Origin: Amycolatopsis sp. DSM 110486
Lineage (GTDB): Bacteria; Actinomycetota; Actinomycetes; Mycobacteriales; Pseudonocardiaceae
Length of the DNA stretch: 64,000 bases
Direction: 5' to 3'
Assembly: GCF_019468465.1 (NCBI RefSeq)
Contig: NZ_CP080519.1
Span: forward strand, 4,045,001 to 4,109,000
The notes below the pieces were generated by a model. It searched no databases, was not told the origin of the DNA, and saw nothing but the letters and a program-made list of their open reading frames with translations. The position numbers were made by a program, and so were the translations under genes. Of this stretch, positions 43,734 to 51,630 are shown piece after piece (positions within the stretch are counted from its first letter, which is position 1; the number at the start of each line of letters is the position of its first letter).

Positions 43734-45052
43734 GTCGGCTCCAGCTCGTCAGGGGAGAAGTAGCGGAAGCGGCCGTGGGCGTTCTGCAGGTCGGCGCCCG
43801 GGTCGTCGTCGAGCGTCACGGCCACGTGCGTGGTTCCGTCCACATCGGACAGCACCGCGCGCACAGTGGCGACGCGGCCGGTGAGGAACATGTCCTGGGC
43901 GTCGGCGCCACGCAGGTTCGGGTGCAGCCGCACGCGCGAGCCCGCGGCCACGCGGACGCCGGCGACCACGACGCCGTCGGTCTCCGGGGAGACGGACGCG
44001 TCGGCCCCGGGGTCCCACCAGGGCACGTCGGGGTTCACCGGCAGATCGGTTTCCTCCCCGGTCACCGAACGCAGGTATCGCACCGTCCCGTGCAGCCGGT
44101 CGAGCAGCTCCTGCGGCAGGTCGTCCACGCGGTCCAGCAGCGCGGCCGCCCGGGGATCCGTCGCGCGGGCCTGGCGCTTCTCCTCGTCGGTGAGCGCCAT
44201 CGTGCGCAGCGTCAGGATCTCGTCGATCTCCGTGCCGTCGAAGAGCTCACCTGGGCTTTCGGGCGCGATCGACGGGTCGTCGTAGAGGATGATGGGGGAC
44301 GCCAGCATCACCCCGCTTCGCGACGACCCGCCGATCAGCACCGGCCACACGCGCTCGTTCACACACGCCTCGACGGCCGGCTTCGCCCATTCGGGCGGGT
44401 CGAGCATCGAGAGGAAGTGGCCCGAGTCCACCGCCAGGATCACGTGCGCGGCGAGCAACGCCCTGCGCAGCGCCGATTCGCGGACGCCGTCCGACGGCCA
44501 CGCACTCGTGTTGCGCAGGTCCAGTCGCAGCCGCGTGCCGCCGAAGGGGCCGTCGAGCGCGTCGAGGCGAGCCGTGAGCGCGCCGGTCAGCGCGCCGGAG
44601 CGGCGCACGAGCGTGCAGTGGTTGCCCACGCACTCGCGCGTCTCGGCCGGCGGCACGGAGAACGGCAGCTCCACGGGCTGCGCGAGCAGCTCGGCCACGG
44701 GGACCACGAAGTTCAGCTCGTGCTCCACGGCCTCGTCCCACGTCGTGTAGTCCTTGCCGGCCACGGTCACGGAGTCGACGAACCCGTGGCCGTCGTGCAC
44801 CAGGCGCTCCTGGGCCTGCAGGAACCGCAGCGTCAGGTGCACCGAGGTGTGCTTGCGGGGCTCCAGCAGGCACTCCGTGCGTGAAGTCGCGTACTCGCCG
44901 CGCTCCTCCGACGCATACGTTGGCGGCATCAGCACACCCCACTGCCAGCGCACGCGGTTCTTCCGCGCCGACGCGCGGTACGGGTAGAGCAGGTACCCCT
45001 CGTACAGCACGGCGTCGCCGACGGCGCGAGCCTGGTCGAACACGCTGGTCAC
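43730..45052 (-). CDS. Conserved hypothetical protein of hydrogenase operons (440 aa)
   Basis: A 440-residue soluble protein with no motif I can assign. It begins ARAVGDAVLYEGYLLYPYR, a hallmark I associate with actinobacterial high-affinity hydrogenase clusters. A middle region holds ECVGNHC. The last 80 residues look like a small beta-barrel (VRLHPNLRGADAQDMFLTGRVATV). It overlaps both neighbours by four bases. It probably assists hydrogenase assembly or electron transfer, but that is inferred only from position. Confidence 0.82.
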   Translation of the reverse strand: MTSVFDQARAVGDAVLYEGYLLYPYRASARKNRVRWQWGVLMPPTYASEERGEYATSRTECLLEPRKHTSVHLTLRFLQAQERLVHDGHGFVDSVTVAGKDYTTWDEAVEHELNFVVPVAELLAQPVELPFSVPPAETRECVGNHCTLVRRSGALTGALTARLDALDGPFGGTRLRLDLRNTSAWPSDGVRESALRRALLAAHVILAVDSGHFLSMLDPPEWAKPAVEACVNERVWPVLIGGSSRSGVMLASPIILYDDPSIAPESPGELFDGTEIDEILTLRTMALTDEEKRQARATDPRAAALLDRVDDLPQELLDRLHGTVRYLRSVTGEETDLPVNPDVPWWDPGADASVSPETDGVVVAGVRVAAGSRVRLHPNLRGADAQDMFLTGRVATVRAVLSDVDGTTHVAVTLDDDPGADLQNAHGRFRYFSPDELEPT

Positions 45053-45687
45053 GGGCCATCACCCACGTTCGCCAGCAGGTGCTCCATCGCCGCGTCCCAG
45101 GTCGGGATGGCGTGGCGCGACTTGTACCGCAGCAGCGCATCGACGGTCTCGCGGTGCAGCTTCAGCCACGCGACGTTGGGGAAGTACTGGTTCATCAGCT
45201 CGTCCCACGCGGCGATCGGCATCCGGCACTCGGCTTCGGTGTGCCACGGCACCGGCTCGACCCAGAACCCCGGGCCACCCTTCGCGAACACCGTGCCGCT
45301 GAACAGCAGCACGAGCGGGACCACACCGTCGGCGAGCGCGTGGAAGTACTTGCCGGCGGCCACTTCCAGGTCGTACGTGCAGGGCACCTCGAGCTGGAAC
45401 TCCGTGGTGCGCGTGAAGCTCGGCACCATCACCGCCACGGTCGCGAACTGGAACGGCCGCAGCGTCTCGCCCCAGCGCGCCGGGTCGCCGAACAGGTTCG
45501 TGAGCAGCTCCGACTCCCCGCTGCTGTAGCGGCGCCGCTGCGGTTCGATCCGCAGCTGGACTCGCAGCACCAGCGCGTGGATCGGCTGGGCGGTGAGCTC
45601 GGTGATCTTCATGCTGAACGCGAGCGTCGGCGACGCCGCGTACTTCACGGGGCGCACGTCCAGGCAGTCGAAGGTGAGCTCAGCCAT
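45049..45687 (-). CDS. Conserved hypothetical hydrogenase-operon protein (DUF6084-like)
   Basis: A 212-residue protein, mostly beta-rich, beginning MAELTFDCLDVRPVKYAASPTLAF (a sequence-conserved start). It contains VPCTYDLEVAAGKYFHALADGVVPLVLLFSGTVF in its middle. No cysteine motif or signal. It overlaps the upstream gene by eight bases and the downstream gene by four. The family name is from memory; no function is known. Confidence 0.8.
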   Translation of the reverse strand: MAELTFDCLDVRPVKYAASPTLAFSMKITELTAQPIHALVLRVQLRIEPQRRRYSSGESELLTNLFGDPARWGETLRPFQFATVAVMVPSFTRTTEFQLEVPCTYDLEVAAGKYFHALADGVVPLVLLFSGTVFAKGGPGFWVEPVPWHTEAECRMPIAAWDELMNQYFPNVAWLKLHRETVDALLRYKSRHAIPTWDAAMEHLLANVGDGP

Positions 45688-46297
45688 CCGCGGCGACCTC
45701 TCCGCGGGCGCGAAGGTCGGCGAAGAAGCTGTCGATGGCTTCGTGCGCTTCGTCGCCGCCGTCGAATCCGCGCCAGTGCAGGCGGACCAGGCCGACGAGC
45801 TCGTAACACACGTCGATGGGCACGAGGAAGGCCTCGAACCCGACGTCGTGCTTGTTGATCAGCACCGCTTCCACGTCGGGGGCCACGGTGGCGAACTCGG
45901 GCTCCTCCCGCAGCAGCTCCGTCCACGTGTCCAACGGCAGCAGCGACTCCGTCGCGCCGGCCGGGCTCGGGTAGAACGCGACCGCGCGGTCCTGCACCGA
46001 GTTGTAGAACAGGAACGCCATCCGCACGGGGATCCCGGCTGTCTCCCACAGCGTCGCGCCGGCCGGGAACCGCGCGGCGTGCCGGTAGCGGGTCGGCACC
46101 GCGCGGTGGCGCAGGCCGCCGGCACCGGTGTGGGTGAACAGGAGGTAGCAGCCCCGGCACGTGCACATGATGGTGCGGGATTCGAGGTCGATCACGTGCC
46201 CGTGGCCGATGCCGATCGGCTCCGTGCACAACTCACACCTTTCACCGCGCGCCGGTCGTTCGGCCGGTGTCAGGAACTTGCGCAGACCGCCCGTCAT
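45680..46297 (-). CDS. Conserved hydrogenase-operon protein with zinc/iron-binding cysteines (DUF5947-like)
   Basis: A 205-residue protein with an N-terminal cysteine module, CELC followed about 20 residues later by CTCRGC, suited to bind zinc or a rubredoxin-like iron. A body with RVPMAFLFYNSVQ-like segments follows (IPVRMAFLFYNSVQDRAVAFYPSPAG). ATG 46297 overlaps the NifU-like gene stop. It may take part in metal delivery or electron transfer for the hydrogenase; this is inference from cysteines and context. Confidence 0.8.
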   Translation of the reverse strand: MTGGLRKFLTPAERPARGERCELCTEPIGIGHGHVIDLESRTIMCTCRGCYLLFTHTGAGGLRHRAVPTRYRHAARFPAGATLWETAGIPVRMAFLFYNSVQDRAVAFYPSPAGATESLLPLDTWTELLREEPEFATVAPDVEAVLINKHDVGFEAFLVPIDVCYELVGLVRLHWRGFDGGDEAHEAIDSFFADLRARGEVAADG

Positions 46298-46860
46298 GCC
46301 TGCTCCACGGGGACCGGGCACTCGATCGCTTCGAGCGGCAGCAGCGGACGTCCGCCCGGGCCGGTCTCTTCGGGCACCACCCCGGCCACGACGACGTCGG
46401 TGAGCTCCGGCGCAGCCTCGCGCACCACGCGTTCGATCGCCATCTTCGCCGTGACGGTCGAGGACGGGCAGCCGTCGCACGTGCCCTGCAGCTGCAGCCG
46501 CAGCACGCCTTCGGCGTCGATGCCGACGATGTCGACGTCTCCGGAGTGCGAACCCAGGTAGGGCCGCACCTCGTCGAGCGCCTCGCTGACGCGGTCCAAA
46601 GTGGACTTCGGGTGCAGGTCGTGGAGGACCAGCAGCCCACGTACGTGGTCGTCGCCGGCGAGGCGCTCCAGCAGCACCTCGCCGGCGACGTCCTCTCGCA
46701 GGACGGACACGATCGTCGTCAGGCCGGCGCCGTAGAACTCGAGCAGCGTGTGGACGAGGTCCTCGGCCCTGTCCGCCACGGTGCTGCCCGCCTCCGCCGC
46801 GAGCTCACCGAGGAGCTGCTCGATGCGTTCGCCGACCTGGCCGATGTCGCGCTCCGTCAT
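46294..46860 (-). CDS. NifU C-terminal-domain Fe-S scaffold protein
   Basis: A 188-residue protein whose C-terminal half is a NifU-type Fe-S domain (LQGTCDGCPSSTVTAKMAIERVV), with the CxxC motif binding a cluster. The N-terminal half is helical and specific to hydrogenase operons. It starts 3 bases after the large subunit stop. It likely supplies Fe-S clusters to the small subunit or passes electrons onward. Confidence 0.9.
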   Translation of the reverse strand: MTERDIGQVGERIEQLLGELAAEAGSTVADRAEDLVHTLLEFYGAGLTTIVSVLREDVAGEVLLERLAGDDHVRGLLVLHDLHPKSTLDRVSEALDEVRPYLGSHSGDVDIVGIDAEGVLRLQLQGTCDGCPSSTVTAKMAIERVVREAAPELTDVVVAGVVPEETGPGGRPLLPLEAIECPVPVEQA

Positions 46861-46863
46861 GGT

Positions 46864-48660
46864 TCAGAACACCTCTCCGCCGAATGCGTGGGGGGTGTGG
46901 ATCCGGTCGAGCGTCTTGCCCTTGCCGGTGTACATGTGCACGCCGCAGGGCAGGCAGGGGTCGAAGCTGCGCACGGCGCGCATGATGTCGATGCCCTTGA
47001 AGTTCTCCTGCGTGTTCTCCTCGAAGATCGGCGTGTTCTGCACCGCGTCCTCGTATGGGCCCGGTGTGCCGAAGGAGTCGCGCACGCTGCCGTTCCACGG
47101 CGTCGGCGGGTACGGGTGGTAGTTCGCGATCTTGCCGCCCTTGATCACCATGTGGTGCGAAAGGATCCCGCGCACCGCCTCGGTGAACCCGCACGACACG
47201 CCTTCCTCGGGCACCTTGAACGGCTCCCACGTCTTCGTGTTGCCGCTGCGGACCTCGCCCAGCGCGCGTTCCGCGAAGTGCAGCGCGAGGCCGGCCGCAT
47301 ACGCCTGGAAGTACGTGCGCGCCCGGTTGCGTTCGAGCGCGTTGCTCCACTTCGGGATCTTCCACTCGAAGCTGACCTCGGGTTTCGTGGCCGTGCGCGG
47401 GAGGTTGATCACCACGCTGTGGCCGGTGGACTTCACGTAGTCGGTGTCCACGAGGCCGGCCAGCGCCGTGACCCACAGCCGGGCGATCGGGCCGCCGCCG
47501 GTGTCGAGCGCGAGGTGGTCGGTGCCGTCGAACCAGCGCGGCGACATCGTCCACGAGTACTTGTCGTCGAAGTCGCGCTTCTGCGGGCGCGGGATCGTGT
47601 GCTGGTTCCACGGGTGGCGCGCGTCCACGGGGTTGCCCAGCGGGTCGTGCGTCACGAACTTGTCCATGCCCTCCCAGTCTTCGTAGAAGGACGAGCCGAG
47701 CAGGATCCGGATGCCGAGGTTGATGTCGAGCAGGCTCGTGGTGACCAGCTTGCCGTCGACGACCACGCCGGGCGTGACGAACATCTTGCGGCCCCACGAC
47801 TCCATGTTCTCGTAGGTGAAGTCGCAGTACTGCGGATCGTTGAGACTGCCCCAGCAGCCGAGCAGGATGCGCCGGCGGCCGACCTCTTCGTAACCGGGGA
47901 TGGCTTCGTAGAAGAAGTCGAACAGGTCGTCGTGCATCGGCAGGCAGCGCTTCATGAACTCGACGTAGCGCATCAGCCGGGTGAGGTAGTCAGTGAACAG
48001 CTGCACCGTCGCGATCGTCCCGACGCCGCCCGGGTACAAAGTGGACGGATGGACGTGGCGGCCTTCCATGAGGCAGAACATCTCGCGCGTGGAACGGCTG
48101 ACCTGCAGGGCCTCGCGGTAGAACTCGCCCTCCAGCGGGTTGAGCGAGCGCATGATGTCGCCGATGGTCTTGTACCCGTGGTCACGCGCGTGCGGCGCCT
48201 CGGTGCGGTTGGCCAGCTCCAGCACGCCGGGGTTGGTCTCAGCCACCATCTTCTCGCAGTAGTCGACCCCGACCAGGTTCTCTTGAAAGATGTTGTGGTC
48301 GAACATGTACTCGGCGGCCTCGCCGAGGTTGATGATCCACTCGCCGAGGTGCGGCGGGCGTACGCCGTAGGCCATGTTCTGGTTGTAGACCGAGCACGTG
48401 GCGTGGTTGTCGCCGCAGATCCCGCAGATGCGGCTGGTGATGAAGTGCGCGTCGCGCGGGTCCTTGCCTTTCATGAAGATGCTGTAGCCGCGGAAGACCG
48501 AAGACGTGCTGTGGCACTCGACGACCTTCTTGGCCGCCCAGTCGATCTTCGTGTAGATCCCGAGGCTGCCGACGATGCGCGTGATCGGGTCCCAGGCCAT
48601 CTCGACGAGGTCGGTTTTGCCCTTGGTGCTGATGCCCTTGTCGCTTTCCGTTCGCGTCAT
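46864..48660 (-). CDS. hhyL: [NiFe]-hydrogenase large subunit, high-affinity group 1h/5 type
   Basis: A 598-residue catalytic subunit. The nickel ligands are in RICGICGDNHATC (N-terminal) and DPCLPCGVHM (C-terminal). About 23 residues follow the His, forming the extension removed by the endopeptidase. FRGYSIFMKGKDPRDAHFITSRICGICG is interrupted by no insertions. The sequence type and operon content match the Huc/Hhy enzymes that oxidise atmospheric hydrogen. ATG 48660 is preferred to the in-frame ATG at 48741, which would overlap the small-subunit gene. Used for energy during starvation and possibly as mixotrophic electron supply. Confidence 0.96.
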   Translation of the reverse strand: MTRTESDKGISTKGKTDLVEMAWDPITRIVGSLGIYTKIDWAAKKVVECHSTSSVFRGYSIFMKGKDPRDAHFITSRICGICGDNHATCSVYNQNMAYGVRPPHLGEWIINLGEAAEYMFDHNIFQENLVGVDYCEKMVAETNPGVLELANRTEAPHARDHGYKTIGDIMRSLNPLEGEFYREALQVSRSTREMFCLMEGRHVHPSTLYPGGVGTIATVQLFTDYLTRLMRYVEFMKRCLPMHDDLFDFFYEAIPGYEEVGRRRILLGCWGSLNDPQYCDFTYENMESWGRKMFVTPGVVVDGKLVTTSLLDINLGIRILLGSSFYEDWEGMDKFVTHDPLGNPVDARHPWNQHTIPRPQKRDFDDKYSWTMSPRWFDGTDHLALDTGGGPIARLWVTALAGLVDTDYVKSTGHSVVINLPRTATKPEVSFEWKIPKWSNALERNRARTYFQAYAAGLALHFAERALGEVRSGNTKTWEPFKVPEEGVSCGFTEAVRGILSHHMVIKGGKIANYHPYPPTPWNGSVRDSFGTPGPYEDAVQNTPIFEENTQENFKGIDIMRAVRSFDPCLPCGVHMYTGKGKTLDRIHTPHAFGGEVF

Positions 48661-48673
48661 GTCCCCAGTCCTT

Positions 48674-49723
48674 TCAGCGCCACGAGGAGCGGTAGCCGGT
48701 CTCGAGCTGCTTGCCCTTGTGCCGCCACTTGGGTTCGGCATCGGCCTTGCGTTCGGTGATCTTGCGCAGGCGCCGGATCACCGAGCCGTACGCGCCGCTC
48801 GCGAGCGAGGAGATGTGAGCGCCGGGCGGTTCGTCCATGAACGGCATGAACTTGTCCGGGAAGCCGGGCATGGTGCAGCCGATGCAGATGCCGCCGACGT
48901 TCGGGCAGCCACCCACACCGTTGATCCAGCCGCGCTTGGGCACGTTGCACTTCACGACCGGGCCCCAGCAGCCGAGCTTCACCAGGCACTTCGGCGAGTC
49001 GTACTCCTCGGCGAACTGGCCCTGCTCGTAGTAGCCGGCGCGATCGCACCCCTCGTGGACTGTCGCGCCGAAGAGCCACTGTGGACGGAGGTGGTCGTCG
49101 AGCGGGATCATCGGCGCGTGGCCGGCCGCCTGGTAGAGCAGGTAGGTGAGTGTCTCGGAGAAGTTGTCCGGGTGCGTCGGGCAGCCGGGGATGCACACGA
49201 TCGGCAGGCCGGCTTTCGATTTCCAGTCCCAGCCCAGGTAGTCGGGCACGCCCATCGCGCCGGTGGGGTTGCCCTCCATGGCGTGGATGCCGCCGTACGC
49301 GGCGCACGTGCCGGCCGCGACCACAGCGAGGGCCTTGGGCGTCAGGCGGTCGAGCCACTCGCTCGTGGTCATCGGCTGGCCGGTCGCGGGGTTGTTGCCG
49401 AAGCCGCACCAGTAGCCCTCAGCCTTGATGGCCTCGTTGGGAATCGATCCTTCCACGACCAGCACGAACGGTTCCAGCTCGCCGCGGTCGGCCTTGTAGA
49501 ACCACTCGATGAACGTGTCGGCGCCCTTGTCCGGACCGCACTCGAAGTCGATCAGCGGCCAGTGCACCTGGATCTTCGGCAGGCCGGGCAGCGCGCCGAG
49601 CACGATCTCCTCGATGCTCGGCTGCGTGGCGGCGGTCAGCGCGACCGAGTCGCCGTCGCAGGACAGTCCGGCGTTGATCCACAGGATGTGGATGGGCTTC
49701 TCTTCTTCTTGGGCATGGGTCAC
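48674..49723 (-). CDS. hhyS: [NiFe]-hydrogenase small subunit, group 1h/5 type
   Basis: A 349-residue electron-transfer subunit. At the proximal cluster, the first two ligand positions read C22-x2-D25 (GLSCDGDS) in place of CxxC, the Asp-for-Cys exchange seen in oxygen-insensitive high-affinity enzymes. Other cluster ligands occur in GTCAAYGG, PGCPTHPDN, HEGCDRAG, CLVKLGCWGPVVKC and GGICIGCTMPGF. There is no Tat signal and no membrane anchor, so the enzyme stays in the cytoplasm, as in this group. It overlaps the SIS gene by four bases and precedes hhyL by 13. Confidence 0.96.
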   Translation of the reverse strand: MTHAQEEEKPIHILWINAGLSCDGDSVALTAATQPSIEEIVLGALPGLPKIQVHWPLIDFECGPDKGADTFIEWFYKADRGELEPFVLVVEGSIPNEAIKAEGYWCGFGNNPATGQPMTTSEWLDRLTPKALAVVAAGTCAAYGGIHAMEGNPTGAMGVPDYLGWDWKSKAGLPIVCIPGCPTHPDNFSETLTYLLYQAAGHAPMIPLDDHLRPQWLFGATVHEGCDRAGYYEQGQFAEEYDSPKCLVKLGCWGPVVKCNVPKRGWINGVGGCPNVGGICIGCTMPGFPDKFMPFMDEPPGAHISSLASGAYGSVIRRLRKITERKADAEPKWRHKGKQLETGYRSSWR

Positions 49724-50412
49724 GGCTGTTCACCCTCGAGGTCGTCGAGCGCACCGAGGGTGAGTTCCCACAGTGCGTGGTAAAGGGTCGTCTGGGCTTC
49801 TTGGATGCGGTGCACGGAAGGCGACGGCACCACGAAGAGGTGGTCGATCGAGTGCAGCTCGGCCATCTTGCCGCCGTCGTACCCGGCGATGCCGACGGTG
49901 ACGAGGCCGCGGCGCGCGGCCTCGTCGAACGCGGACAGCAGGTTCGCCGAGTTCCCGCTGGTTGACAGCCCCACGGCGATGTCACCGCGGCGGCCGAACG
50001 CGGCGACCTGCCGGGAGAACACGACGTCGAACCCGATGTCGTTGGACAGGGCGGTGACCACCGCGATGTCGTTGGTGAGGCCGAACGCGGGCAGTGGCCT
50101 CGCATCGCCGTCGGGGCTGTCGGGGCTGAGGAACAGGCTCGCGAGGTCCTGCGCGTCGGTGGAGCTGCCGCCGTTGCCGAAGGCCAGCAACCGGCCACCG
50201 CCGGCGAACGCCTGCGCGAGGTCCCGCGCGCACGCGGCGAGGCGCTCGCCGTCGGTCTCGAGAACCTGACGGCGCAGCGCGACGATCTCGCGGGCTTTCT
50301 CCACAGTGGACTGTCGGACCTGGGTCAGGACGGCGTCGAGGTCGCTCGTACCCGAGTACAGGAACGGGTACAGCTCCTCGAGTCCACTTGCGCCCACGGA
50401 ATCCCTTGCCAT
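49720..50412 (-). CDS. SIS-domain protein of the hydrogenase operon (copy 1)
   Basis: A 230-residue GmhA/phosphoheptose-isomerase-like protein. The sugar-phosphate-binding core reads LAFGNGGSSTDAQDLASLFLSP, LSNDIGFDVVF and VGLSTSGNSANLL. An N-terminal helical extension of about 60 residues contains LEELYPFLYSG. SIS proteins are known residents of high-affinity hydrogenase operons, but their function there is not established. It overlaps hhyS by four bases. Confidence 0.88.
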   Translation of the reverse strand: MARDSVGASGLEELYPFLYSGTSDLDAVLTQVRQSTVEKAREIVALRRQVLETDGERLAACARDLAQAFAGGGRLLAFGNGGSSTDAQDLASLFLSPDSPDGDARPLPAFGLTNDIAVVTALSNDIGFDVVFSRQVAAFGRRGDIAVGLSTSGNSANLLSAFDEAARRGLVTVGIAGYDGGKMAELHSIDHLFVVPSPSVHRIQEAQTTLYHALWELTLGALDDLEGEQP

Positions 50413-50431
50413 GGCCGCTCAACTCCCTCGG

Positions 50432-50671
50432 CTATTCGGGAATCTCCAGACGTGCGATGGCTTCGCCGGCGTGGACGAGGATGCGATCGCCGACACCGGC
50501 TTGCACCAGTGCGACGCTCACTTCTTCCCTGCCTTGGCCGGTATCCACGACTGCGAACCCGAGGTCCAGGAGTTCGACGACGGTCACTTCGACTGCGATA
50601 TCGGAACAGGTGATGCACACCCCGTCGTGACAGGCGGGGGCCGGTGCTCTGTCGGCGTCACGGGCGTTCAC
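50432..50671 (-). CDS. HypC/HupF-family-like small protein
   Basis: A 79-residue protein resembling HypC over VDTGQGREEVSVALVQAGVGDRILVHAGEAIARL, but without the MC- N-terminus. Its cysteines lie inside the chain (CHDGVCITCSD). GTG 50671 overlaps the upstream SIS gene stop. It may be a chaperone dedicated to this hydrogenase or a metal carrier, complementing the orthodox HypC at 42848. Confidence 0.83.
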   Translation of the reverse strand: MNARDADRAPAPACHDGVCITCSDIAVEVTVVELLDLGFAVVDTGQGREEVSVALVQAGVGDRILVHAGEAIARLEIPE

Positions 50672-51282
50672 GTCGCCACCTCCGGTGCGAGGACACCGGG
50701 CTGTTCGAAGAACACGTGCACGAGTTCCCACAGGACGTGGTAGGTCGTGACGTGGATTTCCTTGACCACGCGGGGGTCGTCGGAGCGCGCTCGCAGCACG
50801 TGGTCGGCCGTGATGGTGCCCGGGCCGGTCCCGCCCGTGAGCGCGATGGTGAGCATCCCCAGCTCACGGGCGGCTTCGAGGCCGCGCCGGACGTTGGCAC
50901 AGTCGCCGTCGGACGAGATGCCGAGCGCGATGTCCTGCGGCTCGGCGAGGAACTTGATCTGGTAGGCGAAAATCTCGTTGAGCCCTCGGCGGTTCGCGAC
51001 GCTGGTGAGGGTCGCGACATCGGCCGTCAGCGAAATTGCCGGCAACGCCCGCTTTCCGACGATCACGGGGTGCACGAACTCCACGGCCACGTGCTGCGCA
51101 TCGGTGCCCGCGCCCCCGTTGCCGAACACCACGAGCTTCCCGCCGCGGTGGAACCGCTGCGCCATCCCGTGACACGCCTTGGCCACCGCCTCGGCTTGCC
51201 CGCCCAGCTCTCCACCCGGCACGACGCGGCGCTCGAAAAGCGCCGCCACCGCACCGGGAGAAGTACTCGGAGAGCCGACCAT
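50668..51282 (-). CDS. SIS-domain protein of the hydrogenase operon (copy 2)
   Basis: A 204-residue paralog of the SIS protein at 49720, shorter at the N-terminus. The core reads LVVFGNGGAGTDAQHVAVEFVHP, SVANRRGLNEIF and GISSDGDCANV; the loop Ser residues of copy 1 are partly replaced (GNGGAGT, ISSDGD). The two could form a heteromeric pair. It is the first gene of the 16-gene operon, with the promoter region immediately upstream. Confidence 0.88.
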   Translation of the reverse strand: MVGSPSTSPGAVAALFERRVVPGGELGGQAEAVAKACHGMAQRFHRGGKLVVFGNGGAGTDAQHVAVEFVHPVIVGKRALPAISLTADVATLTSVANRRGLNEIFAYQIKFLAEPQDIALGISSDGDCANVRRGLEAARELGMLTIALTGGTGPGTITADHVLRARSDDPRVVKEIHVTTYHVLWELVHVFFEQPGVLAPEVAT

Positions 51283-51325
51283 GGCGGCACTTCCCTACGC
51301 TCGGTGGTGGGAGCAGTCCCGTCCC

Positions 51326-51354
51326 ACATTAGAGCTGTGAGTTGGATCACACAA
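51326..51354 (-). promoter_or_regulatory. Hydrogenase operon promoter with CRP-type operator
   Basis: On the minus strand TTGTGT (51354-51349), a 17-base spacer and TAATGT (51331-51326) form a sigma70-like promoter, 44 bases before the first operon gene. A perfect TGTGA-N6-TCACA palindrome (51336-51351) lies across the spacer and the -35 element. Binding there would block polymerase if this promoter is the one used. Assignment is by sequence only. Confidence 0.65.
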
Positions 51355-51410
51355 TAGATCGCGGTAATGGGCAGTAATTCACCCGAGTGGCGGCTGACGT
51401 TGATCTTGGT

Positions 51411-51528
51411 TCTTTGATTTGTCCACAGCCGCTTGGGGCTGTGGACAACTGCGCCCCTTGGGCGTCGCTTTCCCGGAATTGTCGGTGGGGGCCGATAAAA
51501 TGGGACGGGGACGGCCCCCTGGGAGGGC
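51411..51528. repeat. Intergenic repeat with inverted DnaA-box-like pair, copy A (interrupted by IS)
   Basis: Inverted arms TTGTCCACAGCC (51419-51430) and GGCTGTGGACAA (51437-51448) are followed by a conserved block (TGTCGGTG...GCCGATAAAATGGGACG...CCTGGGAGGGC). The same arrangement recurs at 63422-63536. The insertion sequence has entered at the end of the block, and the remaining GGGCGGGGG continues at 52881. No gene is seen in 51283-51624 beyond the promoter above. Confidence 0.75.
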
Positions 51529-51566
51529 CAGGGTTCCGGCAAAGTCTTGTGGCCTGGGTGCAGGGC

Positions 51567-51630
51567 GGGCACGGCTCTTGGTGATCATGTGATTGTCTAG
51601 GTCCCATGATCGTGTGAGAGAGCCGTGCCC
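51567..51630 (+). promoter_or_regulatory. Stem-loop over the transposase start
   Basis: Perfect 12-base arms GGGCACGGCTCT (51567-51578) and AGAGCCGTGCCC (51619-51630). The right arm covers the GTG start codon at 51625. Such a structure on read-through RNA would hide the start and limit transposase translation. Confidence 0.6.

Noticed and set aside
46267..48759. 830-residue plus-strand open frame
   Set aside because: Antisense shadow of the hydrogenase large-subunit and NifU-like genes.
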